This document shows positions 14,237 through 23,335 of a stretch of 45,287 bases of DNA, piece after piece (positions within the stretch are counted from its first letter, which is position 1; the number at the start of each line of letters is the position of its first letter). The notes beneath the pieces are model-generated. The model made no database searches. It was not told the DNA's origin and saw nothing but the letters and a program-made list of their open reading frames with translations. The position numbers and the translations under genes are program-made. This stretch comes from a virus, in the IMG/VR virus record IMGVR_UViG_3300006100_001303, positions 1 through 45,287 of that record; one strand, given 5' to 3'.

Positions 14237-16906
14237 TCAATCAAACGAAAATAAACTACCAAATGTATTATTTTGTGTAGTTGATTCTAAGTCCCAATCT
14301 AGCACGCCGATAAGATTATCTAGTTTGTTGTTAATAATCGCTGTTTCCATATCGGCATGATTAAATGGCAGTTCTCGGAACCATGGCGGCAAACGAAGTT
14401 CGTCGACTGGGTATGCAACCGAAGTGTATCCTAACGGATTATCCTTTACCTTGCAGACAATAACTTTCATACCGTCGACAATCTGCTGACTGTATTTGTC
14501 ACCATGCATGGTTTTAAGGGTGTTCCAATTAATACTAGCACGAACGTGTCCGGGCATATTTGCCTTACCGTACTTCTTTTCTTTGGCCTGATATTCTGCA
14601 ATGTTATTTGCTCGCTTTGGCGATCCTTTTTCCCAGCCTGGTCTGGCCTTAAATGCAGTTCGGAATTCGCTGATGCGATCTAGGATTTCCTGCTCAGGAG
14701 CACCGTCTAGTACTCTTTCGAGGATTTCACTTAAGAAGTCTTGCATGAATTCCGGAGTATCTGAACGCTTGAGATCTAAGCCCATTGCTTTGACTTTGCC
14801 TTCCTTGCCATCCTTGTCTTGACGCTTGCCTTCCTTATCGTAATAACGAACTGCATAACGCTTCTTTGTAATAAACAATCCACGGTCTGCAACAATTTCA
14901 CGACCTGCTTTAATAACTTCGCCGCGCGACTTAGGGCAATGAAAATCATCTAGCATGAATTGTGGAAATGTAGAGTTTACTTCGTCTGAAATCTGATCGT
15001 ATAGTTGAATAACTGTGTCCTTGTTCCAAGGAATTAATCCCTTTTGAATATCAGTTTTCAAAATAGGCCATGCACTGAAATAAACAGAGTCAGTGTCACC
15101 GTAAATTACACTTTTACCAATATGATCGTAATCTCCGGTGATATATTCATTAACCTTACCTGCCATGTGGCGAGCAATACGACGACCAGTGAGCGTGGTA
15201 CTTTGACCGATACGTTTGTCGAAGAATCTGCAACCTGCGTTAAGAATAGCACCATACAAACTGTTCAAGTTAATCTTCTTAACTAGCTGACGTTTATCCC
15301 AATATTCTTCTTCAATTGGGTTTTCTGCTTTAATTGCATCCTTTAGTTTGGCCTGCATTTCTTTACGTTCTGCATACCAACGCTTTAGAAGACCTGGAAT
15401 AATCCCTTCCTTTTCGTAGGTAAAGATAGTTCCGTTGGCACTGATCATCCACGGCTTGTTAGATTCGAAAATCACATCGTAAATTTGAGCACCACTAAGC
15501 ACATCGGTTGATCCGTCTTCCCAATCGACAATGATATCGTGGGCTTTGTCTTTGGCCATAACCAGTTCATATTCGTTGCTGCCAAATTTGCCTTCCCACG
15601 CAGCAGCAAAGCTCATTCCTCGAGCCATTTTTGCTTCAATTTCCGGAGTATTATAATCTGGTCGTAGCTGTCCGATAATTGTTTCTGGACCCATATTCAA
15701 CGCACGAATTGCTGACGGATATAGTGAGTTAATATCCATTGACCCGATCCATTCATGCAATCCCTTCTTGGGATATGCAACGTATGCACCTGCGGCCTGT
15801 GTATCGCCACGATCATCTTTGCGTGTGCGACTTGGAACAATTAGACCATGTCTATGGGCTTCGTTAATAATTGCCTGTTCTGTAACAGCAACAGCGCCCA
15901 TTGTTGTTTGCAATAGAACGGTGTTTTCGTGTGCAATCGAGTTCGCAAGATCGATAAATTTTAATTTCTTATCTAACTTATCGAGTAGTGCAGTGTCCTG
16001 CCGGTTATATTCAATGAATTTTCGGAAGTCATTGTTGTAAAGCTGATCAAGTGTGCCCTCGTATACTGTTTTAGTTTCACCGACTTCCATTTCACCGATA
16101 GCATCTAATCGATAGCTATGGCGTTCTTCGTATGTATACTTACGATAAAGTTCGAGACTATCAAGGTGTACACGCCCTGAAATATCATAAGTGACGGCAG
16201 CTTTTCCGTACTTTTCATATTCACGACGTTTTGGAAATTGATTCCACAAACACAATCTGCGAGTATCTTCCTTGCTTAACGTTTTAATGATTCGATTCAC
16301 AGTGTACGGCATATCGAACCCTTCACTGTTCCAACCACTTAACACGTCTGCATCTTCGATTAGATTTAGAAATGTGTCTAGCATTTCTGCTTCAGTTTCG
16401 TATAGAATTGTGTTAGGAATATCTTTGATTAATTCCTGAGCCTGTTCCATAGTTAAGGTTTTAGGCGGAACAGCTAAGCATACTAATGTATCTAACCATT
16501 GTAGATGAACTGCAATTGCAGTAATTGGCATGAATGCATCGTCTGGGCTTGCATATCCTCTTTCGGGATCGAAGTCCACCTCGATATCCCAAAATGCAAC
16601 GTTAAGTTTAGATTCGTCTCTGCCTAGATAGTTTTCTTCTAAACAACGAAATACCGGATTAATATCACTTTCGAACAACTTATGACCACTATGAATCTTT
16701 TGTTCTTTGGTGTATTCTTTCCAGTTTTTAGCAACAACTTTGCTTAACGGATCGCCAAAAATGCTTTTGTATTTGCCTCTCTGATCTGGATAATAGAACA
16801 CATATCTTGCTGGGTATTCTTGGTAGATGCGACCTAATTTTGGGTCGCGCTCTACAACTTGTACGACATCATTGTCGCGGTCCCATCGTGCGTCAACGTA
16901 ACTCAT
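14237..16906 (-). CDS. 43: Family-B DNA polymerase (T4 gp43 type)
   Basis: 889 aa, close to T4 gp43 (898 aa). In order: exonuclease motif FWDIEVDFD, LSGWNSEGFDMPY, exonuclease III-like YNRQDTALLDKL, polymerase motif A MDINSLYPSAI, motif B KKINLNSLYGA and motif C YGDTDSVYF. All catalytic acids of both proofreading and polymerase sites are present. It replicates the phage genome with the clamp and clamp loader in this window. It overlaps the small upstream gene by ATGA and is followed by the clamp with its own promoter. The C-terminus TTQNNTFGSLFSFD resembles the clamp-binding tail of gp43. Confidence 0.97.
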   Translation of the reverse strand: MSYVDARWDRDNDVVQVVERDPKLGRIYQEYPARYVFYYPDQRGKYKSIFGDPLSKVVAKNWKEYTKEQKIHSGHKLFESDINPVFRCLEENYLGRDESKLNVAFWDIEVDFDPERGYASPDDAFMPITAIAVHLQWLDTLVCLAVPPKTLTMEQAQELIKDIPNTILYETEAEMLDTFLNLIEDADVLSGWNSEGFDMPYTVNRIIKTLSKEDTRRLCLWNQFPKRREYEKYGKAAVTYDISGRVHLDSLELYRKYTYEERHSYRLDAIGEMEVGETKTVYEGTLDQLYNNDFRKFIEYNRQDTALLDKLDKKLKFIDLANSIAHENTVLLQTTMGAVAVTEQAIINEAHRHGLIVPSRTRKDDRGDTQAAGAYVAYPKKGLHEWIGSMDINSLYPSAIRALNMGPETIIGQLRPDYNTPEIEAKMARGMSFAAAWEGKFGSNEYELVMAKDKAHDIIVDWEDGSTDVLSGAQIYDVIFESNKPWMISANGTIFTYEKEGIIPGLLKRWYAERKEMQAKLKDAIKAENPIEEEYWDKRQLVKKINLNSLYGAILNAGCRFFDKRIGQSTTLTGRRIARHMAGKVNEYITGDYDHIGKSVIYGDTDSVYFSAWPILKTDIQKGLIPWNKDTVIQLYDQISDEVNSTFPQFMLDDFHCPKSRGEVIKAGREIVADRGLFITKKRYAVRYYDKEGKRQDKDGKEGKVKAMGLDLKRSDTPEFMQDFLSEILERVLDGAPEQEILDRISEFRTAFKARPGWEKGSPKRANNIAEYQAKEKKYGKANMPGHVRASINWNTLKTMHGDKYSQQIVDGMKVIVCKVKDNPLGYTSVAYPVDELRLPPWFRELPFNHADMETAIINNKLDNLIGVLDWDLESTTQNNTFGSLFSFD

Positions 16907-17040
16907 TCAGATTCCTCCCGAATGACTTCTACATCTTCACTTAATTGTTCTTGGAGTTTGCAACGTGTGGTGCAATAATCGATATCGATACACGAGTCGC
17001 AGAGAAATTCTCTTTCTTCTTTTATCATTTTATTTTCCAT
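16903..17040 (-). CDS. Small zinc-binding-like protein (45 aa; start uncertain)
   Basis: The frame contains CDSC, then CTTRC, four cysteines in a pattern that could bind zinc, followed by an acidic helix. It overlaps the DNA polymerase start by ATGA. The ATG at 17040 (MENKMIKEERE) is preferred; an ATG at 17028 has GGA at a reasonable distance and a GTG at 17088 gives a longer frame. Function unknown. Confidence 0.55.
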   Translation of the reverse strand: MENKMIKEEREFLCDSCIDIDYCTTRCKLQEQLSEDVEVIREESE

Positions 17041-17119
17041 ACCGCTTATGGCCGGCAACCTTCTTCGCGACGATTTGTGGCTCGTCACACCATACTCTAT
17101 ATAATTTAATTATCTAATT

Positions 17120-17389
17120 TTAGGGATTACTGCGGGTATCATGGCCGGTAGCAGCAACGATAGTTTCGAGATCGTCGAAATCGCTGAATACGTTTTCCCA
17201 GTTACCCTTTTGTGCAACTTTGATTGCTTTCTTAATAATTGCAGGTTTTACTTCTAATTCTTCTGCAACTGCTTTAATTGTGTCGTTAAGACCTTGGGTA
17301 AGATCTTCAACTTCTTGAAGGACGGTAACACCTTCGTTAACCAACTGCTTGAGCTTCGCTAATTCAGCGTTGCCAAAAACTTTACTCAT
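17120..17389 (-). CDS. DsbA-like dsDNA-binding / transcription-associated protein
   Basis: 89 aa, the same length as T4 DsbA, and mainly helical. The segment IKAVAEELEVKPAIIKKAIKVA followed by VFSDFDDLETIV resembles the C-terminal part of DsbA-like proteins of T4-like phages, which bind DNA near late promoters. Similarity is by pattern only. It has its own sigma70-like promoter and lies directly upstream of the polymerase block. Confidence 0.5.
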   Translation of the reverse strand: MSKVFGNAELAKLKQLVNEGVTVLQEVEDLTQGLNDTIKAVAEELEVKPAIIKKAIKVAQKGNWENVFSDFDDLETIVAATGHDTRSNP

Positions 17390-17411
17390 ATTTTCTCCTT
17401 ATTGTTTACGT

Positions 17412-17440
17412 AATATAAACGAATTATTTGAAAATGTCAA
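17412..17440 (-). promoter_or_regulatory. sigma70-like promoter for the DsbA-like gene
   Basis: TTGACA (17435-17440), 17 nt, TATATT (17412-17417) on the minus strand. Predicted leader about 16 nt with AAGGAG before the ATG. A short 5-bp inverted repeat (GTTTA/TAAAC) overlaps the -10. Confidence 0.78.
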
Positions 17441-17444
17441 TCAA

Positions 17445-17882
17445 TTATCTTTTAAGGCTCGCACGTAGCATCCATCCGTGCTTACGGTGTGCATCCATGC
17501 GTTCGGCTAAGAAGTTTGAGAAACCGTGTTCGCCGTGTTGTTCTGCAAGATCGTAGACCATTTTAAGAACCTTGCCCATTTTTTCATTGTCGCCTAACAG
17601 TTCGTTTATCATTGACATTTGATCAAGAACGTCTGTTTCGTCTTCGATTTGTGTTAGCATACTAAATCGAGCAAAGCTAGCTGGAACATATGATCCAATT
17701 GCACGAATTTTTTCTGCAAAATCATCGATTGAGCTGTATACTTCTTCGTAGATTTTGCCAAAAAGTTCGTGGTATTCTAGAAAATCTGGGCCTTCTATGT
17801 TCCAATGAAAGTTGTGTGCTTTCAAATAGAAAGCAAATTCAGAAGAAAATGCAATTTTTGCTGCTTTGCTAAGATCGCTCAT
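17445..17882 (-). CDS. Dps-like ferritin-family protein
   Basis: 145 aa four-helix protein with the Dps signature: HNFHWNIEGPDF, YHELFGKIYEE, then IDDFAEKIRAIG. The ferroxidase ligands H26, H38, D53 and E57 are present. The acidic ligand normally four residues after the second His is Gly (G42), so the intersubunit iron site may be weakened. Dps dodecamers bind and protect DNA and detoxify iron and peroxide. It is the last gene of the likely virion block and overlaps its upstream neighbour by ATGA, so a packaged or DNA-coating role is possible. Confidence 0.85.
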   Translation of the reverse strand: MSDLSKAAKIAFSSEFAFYLKAHNFHWNIEGPDFLEYHELFGKIYEEVYSSIDDFAEKIRAIGSYVPASFARFSMLTQIEDETDVLDQMSMINELLGDNEKMGKVLKMVYDLAEQHGEHGFSNFLAERMDAHRKHGWMLRASLKR

Positions 17883-19276
17883 TTGCTTAACTTCCTGCGT
17901 AGCATACCATTTAATTGATCTTCATATGTAATTTCTTGTTCAAATAATTTCTTTGCAAGACTATCGTGTGTCCATCCTTCGACTGCTACATCTTTGTCGC
18001 CGAGATATTTTGCACCTAATCCAGGCTTATCACCTTTGCGTTTATAATTTCCAGCACCACCGATGTGGAGGCTTGCTTGATTTCGTCCGACCGGGGGTGC
18101 TTTTCCCGGTCTTCCTTTTTTAATTTCTCCCCCTTTGGCAAGAAAATCTGCTAACATTTTTTCTATTTCGGGGTTAGGAGTTCCGCCGCCGCTTGCAATA
18201 ACAGCCGGAGCCTTCTTGATCGAACCTACGGTTGGATCGTCTTTTGACTTCTTAGGTTGAGGAGATCTTTCAGAGCTTTTTACATCTACGGTTTTTTTAC
18301 GATTTTCACCTCGTCGAAGTGATATAAGATTTTGTTGAGCAGCTCTAAGCCGATCATCCATTTTTCGTTCTTCGTATACTGGATCAACGGGTCTACCGTC
18401 GTCACCGCGGATTTCATCTCCAGTTACTTGGAGATGATCTAATGTAACTTTAATTCGATCATCTAATTCATGTACTTTATCTTCGTCACCCATTTTTACC
18501 GCACGATCTCGGAATTGAGCTAGTTTAGCAAGTTGCGGATCACTGTGCATGAGTTTTTGTGCTTGCATATGATTAATACCTGCAATTGCTGCAATGAATG
18601 CAGCAGTGCCAATTAGTGCAGCCTTGCCCCACCCCTCTTCTAGGTCATCATCTTCTCTGATTTCTCGTTTAAGTTCGAAAGATTTTTTAGGATATTTTGA
18701 TTTTAGTGTGTTAAGATCTTTTTCAGCATCTTTTGGATTAGTATATTTTGTTGACGGACGTCCGTCGATATATAAAACTGATACATGTTCGCCATTGGAT
18801 TCGTTGGTTTGAAAAACCTCTCCTTGATCGTGTTGACTCAGCATGTAATCTGAAACTGCTACAATCATTCCTTTGGCTTGTGCAATCTTTTCCTGCGCCC
18901 ATTCGGGGAGATTTTCTCCAGGTTGCAATGCTTTTCCTAGGTCAACAGATGATCGAACAATGGTATGCAGATCACTTTTGATCATTCCTACTTCGTCGTT
19001 GTATTCACCGCCGCCGTTTGTATTTTCTCGTTGTCCATAATCGCCCATGCCGACTCCTGCCATTCTATCTTGATATTCATTTAACGTGTTAGTTAATTGT
19101 TCTTCGAGATCCTCGAAATATTTGTGTTTCTTCACTTTAAAGACACCGTTTTTTGCAACATGAATTTTGCGAGTCATCGGAGTAGCTGGACCTAATTTTT
19201 TTGTTCCGGGATGTCCGCTAGTCGGTTTGATTTTTCGCTTTACTGCTCGCATACCTTTTCGGTTTTCGTCGATCAT
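17879..19276 (-). CDS. Probable virion or internal-head protein (465 aa)
   Basis: Basic N-terminus (TRKIHVAKNGVFKVKKHKYF), then a helical module (SDLHTIVRSSVDLGKALQPG, LPEWAQEKIAQAKGM, DYMLSQHDQGE). Next is a small beta domain VSVLYIDGRPSTKYTN..PKKSFELKREI, one hydrophobic segment (AALIGTAAFIAAIAGI), a charged linker rich in Lys/Ser/Pro, and the tail LAKKLFEQEITYEDQLNGML. These modules recur in virion-associated proteins of marine T4-like phages (from memory). No enzyme motif. It is coupled by ATGA to genes on both sides. Confidence 0.62.
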   Translation of the reverse strand: MIDENRKGMRAVKRKIKPTSGHPGTKKLGPATPMTRKIHVAKNGVFKVKKHKYFEDLEEQLTNTLNEYQDRMAGVGMGDYGQRENTNGGGEYNDEVGMIKSDLHTIVRSSVDLGKALQPGENLPEWAQEKIAQAKGMIVAVSDYMLSQHDQGEVFQTNESNGEHVSVLYIDGRPSTKYTNPKDAEKDLNTLKSKYPKKSFELKREIREDDDLEEGWGKAALIGTAAFIAAIAGINHMQAQKLMHSDPQLAKLAQFRDRAVKMGDEDKVHELDDRIKVTLDHLQVTGDEIRGDDGRPVDPVYEERKMDDRLRAAQQNLISLRRGENRKKTVDVKSSERSPQPKKSKDDPTVGSIKKAPAVIASGGGTPNPEIEKMLADFLAKGGEIKKGRPGKAPPVGRNQASLHIGGAGNYKRKGDKPGLGAKYLGDKDVAVEGWTHDSLAKKLFEQEITYEDQLNGMLRRKLSK

Positions 19277-20085
19277 CTTTTTAACACCTTGGCTTTTTTC
19301 TTTTTAGTTTTTGGAGCACCTACAGTACCTCCAAACAACCAACCGCCCCCGCTTGCAGGAGAACTAGCTACAGCGCCTGCAGAAGTAGCACCTGCGCTAG
19401 CAGACTCGTTAGACATAATAGGATTTTGCTGAAAACGTGGGTTAATATCGTCGGCTTCTGCAACATCGTCTTCGTCTGCATCGTTGTGACCACTTTTAGT
19501 AACAATTTGTCCAGTACTGCGGTTCTTAGTTGTTAGTGTCTGTGGTTCGTGTTCAAGTTCCCCGCGCAGAATTTTACGTGCCCTTGCGAACCCTTCGATT
19601 ACTTTTTCCAATCCGTCTTCATCGGCTTGATATTTGATACCGATGCCACCCTTGGCTTCCCATGCACTAATGTTGCTACCACGGTCGTCGATTAAAATAT
19701 TAGGAGTGCCGTCTGCTTGTACGGCGTATTTTGCCTTGTTAGGTGTGATGATAATAGTAGCGGGCGGCGGACTTAGATGCTTTTTGATCCATTCTTTTTT
19801 CTGGATCTCAGTATTTTCGTGATCACCACGAAGAGGACTGGAACAGATATGATATCGACCAAATAATTTTACAGTAATTTTAATAAGCTGATCTGCACTA
19901 GGAAATTTTGGAAGTCGTGCAAAGAAATCTGTTCCGATCATTTTGTTTAATGTCGGATCAGTCTTTGCGGGCGGAATATCTCGATAGTTACCCGACTGTA
20001 TTCCAGCAAGTTTAGCATATTCTGAAAAGAAATCTGCTAGCACACCATCGAGATCAATATACACTTCTGGTCGTACTTCCTTCAT
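19273..20085 (-). CDS. HAD-like (deoxy)nucleotidase domain fused to a virion-type tail
   Basis: 270 aa. Residues 1-160 are a HAD phosphatase resembling 5'(3')-deoxyribonucleotidases: YIDLDGVLADFF carries the catalytic D11 and D13, and ILIDDRGSNI is the metal-binding motif IV. Residues 190-270 are a low-complexity extension with SASAGATSAGAVASS, GGGWLFGG and a lysine-rich ending KAKVLKR. The phosphatase could act on nucleotides; the tail looks like an anchoring or packaging segment. Its last residues resemble those of the neighbouring 169-aa protein (EPKVLK). It is overlapped by both neighbours. Confidence 0.72.
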   Translation of the reverse strand: MKEVRPEVYIDLDGVLADFFSEYAKLAGIQSGNYRDIPPAKTDPTLNKMIGTDFFARLPKFPSADQLIKITVKLFGRYHICSSPLRGDHENTEIQKKEWIKKHLSPPPATIIITPNKAKYAVQADGTPNILIDDRGSNISAWEAKGGIGIKYQADEDGLEKVIEGFARARKILRGELEHEPQTLTTKNRSTGQIVTKSGHNDADEDDVAEADDINPRFQQNPIMSNESASAGATSAGAVASSPASGGGWLFGGTVGAPKTKKKKAKVLKR

Positions 20086-20591
20086 TTTAATACCTTTGGC
20101 TCTACTTTCTTAGGTTTATCTGAGTGCATCCAATTAGCTACTGGACTCACGATATTAGTGTCTTCTCGTTCTCGACTTCGATGGTCGGTCATTGCTATCA
20201 TTCTTCCACCTCCGACCATGTCGATTGCTGATTTAATTATTTCCATATCAGCCGAAGAATATGGCATAATCGACGGATCACCTGCCATTGCACCCGACGG
20301 TGGAGTAGGATAATCGGGCGCTCCGGCCATTGCCAAAAAGAATCTCATCTGTTGATAAAAATTACCGTTACTCTTGTTCATGCTAAGATCTGGAAGTGAC
20401 ATCATTCCTTTTAATGTTGCAAGTTGATCTTTAGACAACATTTTTGGATTGCCCGGATGGTCAGTTTCATTTAAGGTGCTTTTTTTAGAAACAGTTGCAA
20501 TAACACGTTCTGCAATATGCATGAGTTGTGCAAGTTCACGACGATCTAGCGGCCGGCGATCTGATTCTTGCATAATTTCTCGAAATCTCAT
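20082..20591 (-). CDS. Probable virion protein with capsid-targeting-like N-terminus (169 aa)
   Basis: Begins MRFREIMQESD, which resembles the M-[KR]-x-x-E-hydrophobic start of T4 internal-head proteins. The body contains LPDLSMNKSNGNFYQQMRFF, LAMAGAPDYP, AGDPSIMPYSSADMEII and NIVSPVANWM, blocks that recur in structural-region proteins of T4-like marine phages (from memory). It ends KKVEPKVLK. No catalytic motif. Coupled by ATGA to the HAD-fusion gene. Confidence 0.62.
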   Translation of the reverse strand: MRFREIMQESDRRPLDRRELAQLMHIAERVIATVSKKSTLNETDHPGNPKMLSKDQLATLKGMMSLPDLSMNKSNGNFYQQMRFFLAMAGAPDYPTPPSGAMAGDPSIMPYSSADMEIIKSAIDMVGGGRMIAMTDHRSREREDTNIVSPVANWMHSDKPKKVEPKVLK

Positions 20592-20595
20592 AGTA

Positions 20596-20916
20596 TTATT
20601 TTCCTACTGGCTTCTCACCGGTCATGTTTGGTCGACCAAACCAAAGCTGAAACCATTCAGGAGTTCCTGGCTTTATATTATGCTCTCGTTCTAGCTGACG
20701 CTTTTCAGTGCCGGTTAGACTTGGATTGCTTCCCTTATTTATTTCTTGATTATGTTTCGCTTGTGCTGCACGATATTCAGCCAGTCTAGCTTCGGCACCG
20801 AGGCTGCCCATGTATTGCACAGCCTTTAGTTCATGGATCGGATCATCTGGTGCGAGATACGCATCGTCTTCGCTATCTTGACTTAGGTCTGCAGAAGTTA
20901 TACGATATTGCTTCAT
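20596..20916 (-). CDS. Hypothetical protein (106 aa), probably virion-associated
   Basis: Acidic N-terminus (ADLSQDSEDDAYLAPDDP), a helical middle and a distinct C-terminus GTPEWFQLWFGRPNMTGEKP. No domain identified. It overlaps the DUF6321-like gene by ATGA and sits inside the likely cargo block. Confidence 0.65.
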   Translation of the reverse strand: MKQYRITSADLSQDSEDDAYLAPDDPIHELKAVQYMGSLGAEARLAEYRAAQAKHNQEINKGSNPSLTGTEKRQLEREHNIKPGTPEWFQLWFGRPNMTGEKPVGK

Positions 20917-21914
20917 TTTGATTCCAAGATCTTAATTAATTCGGCCATTTTGTGTTCCCAAGTTTCGCTGACTTTAACGCAATTGTTAACCCGAGTGTTG
21001 CCCTTCATTTTAGTACCAGATTTTTTATAACCTTTCCAGCACTTAGGATCTAGTCGTTGTTTTTCTTCTTTTAGAGCTATAATTTCCGTTGTTGCATAGA
21101 CAATCATATCGCGCATTTCTTCAATGCTTTCACAATTCCAACGACGAAGCGCCTTGTTAATTGGACTATTAGGATCTCTCTTGGTCTTTGCACTTGCGCG
21201 AGATTTTTTCATACCTGACATACGAGCACAGAAAGACTTGCGGCGTTTTGCATCCTTTGAGCCTTTCTTTAATTCACTTGGCTTTTTTGTAACAGCGGTC
21301 TTTAATTTAGAACCTGGATTTTCTCTACGATATGCTTTGACCGCTTTCTTGCTCATCCCAGCGGTTTTGTCATGTTTATTAACTTTTTGCCAGTCTTCAT
21401 GTAATTCGGATTCACCGAAATATTTCTTGCCCATTTCTTCGTATGCATGTCGAATTTGCTCGATATTCATTTCGAGCTCTTTCATATGATGAGAAATAAT
21501 TTTCCATTCATTAGGACCGGCAGTTTGTGCTTTTTTTGCTAATTCTGCCAGCATCCATTTTGCTTGTTTTATTCTATATGATAATCGAGCAGGATTTACA
21601 CCCTGATGTCCGACGATCATCGGATCTTCAGGATTTTCCGGATTGTGTTCGATAGCTTCTTCGCAGCCTACAAGATCGCCTGCGCGAGCAGGCCGTTTCA
21701 TATTACCTTTAAGCTGACCTGCAGGACCTAGTTTATTCTTTTTTGAACCTGCAAACATGCTCTTTGGAAGCATTGCTTCGCCGAACTCTTTGGGATTTTG
21801 TGAAACATAACTGGCATTTCCTACGCCGCGTTTTGCTGCTTCCGGCGATCCGCCGTCGACTGATTCTTTTGTTTTATTCGATTTTTTTCGAATCGGTAAT
21901 TCCGAAGCTCTCAT
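20913..21914 (-). CDS. DUF6321-like basic phage protein (333 aa)
   Basis: Very Lys/Arg-rich. The central region DKTAGMSKKAVKAYRRENPG, KLKTAVTKKPSELKKGSKDA and KRRKSFCARMSGMKK, ending DPNSPINKALRRWNC, matches the phage DUF6321 domain. A second motif WKGYKKSGTKMKGNTRVNNC lies near the C-terminus. N-terminal half: helical, with a pattern AIEHNPENPEDPMIVGHQG. It begins MRASELPIRKK. It is probably a nucleic-acid-binding protein of the virion; the function of the domain is not known. Confidence 0.7.
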   Translation of the reverse strand: MRASELPIRKKSNKTKESVDGGSPEAAKRGVGNASYVSQNPKEFGEAMLPKSMFAGSKKNKLGPAGQLKGNMKRPARAGDLVGCEEAIEHNPENPEDPMIVGHQGVNPARLSYRIKQAKWMLAELAKKAQTAGPNEWKIISHHMKELEMNIEQIRHAYEEMGKKYFGESELHEDWQKVNKHDKTAGMSKKAVKAYRRENPGSKLKTAVTKKPSELKKGSKDAKRRKSFCARMSGMKKSRASAKTKRDPNSPINKALRRWNCESIEEMRDMIVYATTEIIALKEEKQRLDPKCWKGYKKSGTKMKGNTRVNNCVKVSETWEHKMAELIKILESK

Positions 21915-21926
21915 ACAAGTATTTCC

Positions 21927-22478
21927 TTAACAAGGTATACTAGTACTTATCATTTCCATTAGGGTTTCTGTGTCTTTGTCAGTTAAGGTCGAAGGAATCC
22001 CCCGACGAAACGCCTTAAAATCACGAATTTTTGCAGCTTCTCGCAGACAAGTACCACTTACTCCGTCTATACCATCTGAATCTGGATCTCGATCACCTAC
22101 TGACAGTAATTCGATTGATGCAAAGCTGTAGTCGATTCCGTTCTGTTTTTCAATAACAGGACCTAACGTGTTAATACGATCTCCGCCAGCCATGAATACA
22201 AGATTCTTATATTTTCCGTCCAGTGACTTAACAGCTTCTACGGGAGTACGAACTACATCATCACACGCAACAAAGTTGATGTTAGGGAACATCGTTTGTA
22301 ACAGTGTCATTTTGTAATCAATATCGAGAGGATTCTTTTTCTTGTCACGAGTTTTGCTGACAAAAATCACATGATCTGCGTTTTCAGAAGCAGCATAATT
22401 TTTGATTAGCTGAAACATCATGCCATGCCCGATAGTAGGTGGCTGAAAACGACCAAATGCAACTACTACGCTAGACAT
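21927..22478 (-). CDS. Cytidylyltransferase-like (NMNAT/NadR-type) nucleotidyltransferase
   Basis: 183 aa. AFGRFQPPTIGHGMMF is the HxGH-type nucleotide-binding motif and GVSGTCLREAAKIRDFKAF is the second (SxTxxR-like) motif. Related enzymes adenylylate nicotinamide mononucleotide or similar substrates. In marine T4-like phages such genes lie among virion genes. Here it is between the DUF6321-like gene and two polymerase-beta-type nucleotidyltransferases. The substrate cannot be told from sequence. It overlaps the next gene by 13 nt. Confidence 0.78.
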   Translation of the reverse strand: MSSVVVAFGRFQPPTIGHGMMFQLIKNYAASENADHVIFVSKTRDKKKNPLDIDYKMTLLQTMFPNINFVACDDVVRTPVEAVKSLDGKYKNLVFMAGGDRINTLGPVIEKQNGIDYSFASIELLSVGDRDPDSDGIDGVSGTCLREAAKIRDFKAFRRGIPSTLTDKDTETLMEMISTSIPC

Positions 22479-23335
22479 AGAATGACCTTTGACAATGCTT
22501 TTTCTTTGTTGACACCTTTAGGTGTACCAACTTCACCTGACTTAACTGTAACCATACTCTTGAACAATCCCATAATGCGTTTGGCACTGCGGGGATTTAC
22601 AATAGTATCTCTTGCAGATAATAGCAGCTGATCGAAGCTCTGGTCAAGATCATACTGCCACAGAATCTTCTTTACATCATTCCAATCTTGACTGGTCCAG
22701 TAGATATCGTGTTGCAAATGTTCAGTTGTGCCCGGTTTATAATGAACCATTCGTAACTCTACCTTGGAACTGCTTAACGAAAATTCGTATTCAGTATCAG
22801 GACCTAGATTCCTGAAGCCGGTCATTCCTAGAAATTTAACAAAAAATTCAGCTGGATGAGTTTCAATTGCAGCAACTTTAACCAGTCCTAGTACAAGACC
22901 TTGCTTTTCAGCAGGCATATCTAGGAACTCACGCTTAAACTCCGCTTCTTCTGCGCTCAGTGCAACAATATTGTCGATCTGCACAGAATACCCTAGAGTC
23001 TTGCTGTAAAACCTAACCGAAACAAGTTCGCCGGTGTTGCTAGTACGCTTGCCCGAATGCTTTTCTGAAGTAAATGGCATAATTACATCATTAGGCATTG
23101 TTTCAAAATATCTAACCATCAACTCTTTGACTAACCGCTTATCAGCACAATTGCCAATTTGGATGATAAGATCAATGTCACCGAACGTAGTCTTAGCGAG
23201 ATCGGAGTTGTAACTGCCAGACGTGGTCATGCTGACATATCCGGGGAAATTAGAAATTACCTCGCGATACTCGTCAACAAACTGTGCAAAGTCTGCACGG
23301 CTACGAACACGTTCTGCACCAGTTACACCGCTCAT
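22466..23335 (-). CDS. Polymerase-beta-type nucleotidyltransferase (289 aa)
   Basis: The motif TTSGSYNSDLAKTTFGDIDL is a form of the GS..x9-13..DhD signature of minimal nucleotidyltransferases, which transfer NMP to RNA, protein or small molecules. A helical domain follows. It overlaps a second nucleotidyltransferase gene by ATGA; the two may be diverged copies or a heterodimer. No toxin- or tRNA-specific motif is visible. Substrate unknown. Confidence 0.72.
   Translation of the reverse strand: MSGVTGAERVRSRADFAQFVDEYREVISNFPGYVSMTTSGSYNSDLAKTTFGDIDLIIQIGNCADKRLVKELMVRYFETMPNDVIMPFTSEKHSGKRTSNTGELVSVRFYSKTLGYSVQIDNIVALSAEEAEFKREFLDMPAEKQGLVLGLVKVAAIETHPAEFFVKFLGMTGFRNLGPDTEYEFSLSSSKVELRMVHYKPGTTEHLQHDIYWTSQDWNDVKKILWQYDLDQSFDQLLLSARDTIVNPRSAKRIMGLFKSMVTVKSGEVGTPKGVNKEKALSKVILCLA

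Noticed and set aside
17041-17119. Possible tRNA remnant in the gap between the 45-aa and DsbA-like genes
   Set aside because: Some short complementary stretches exist, but no cloverleaf, T-arm or CCA-like end can be drawn.
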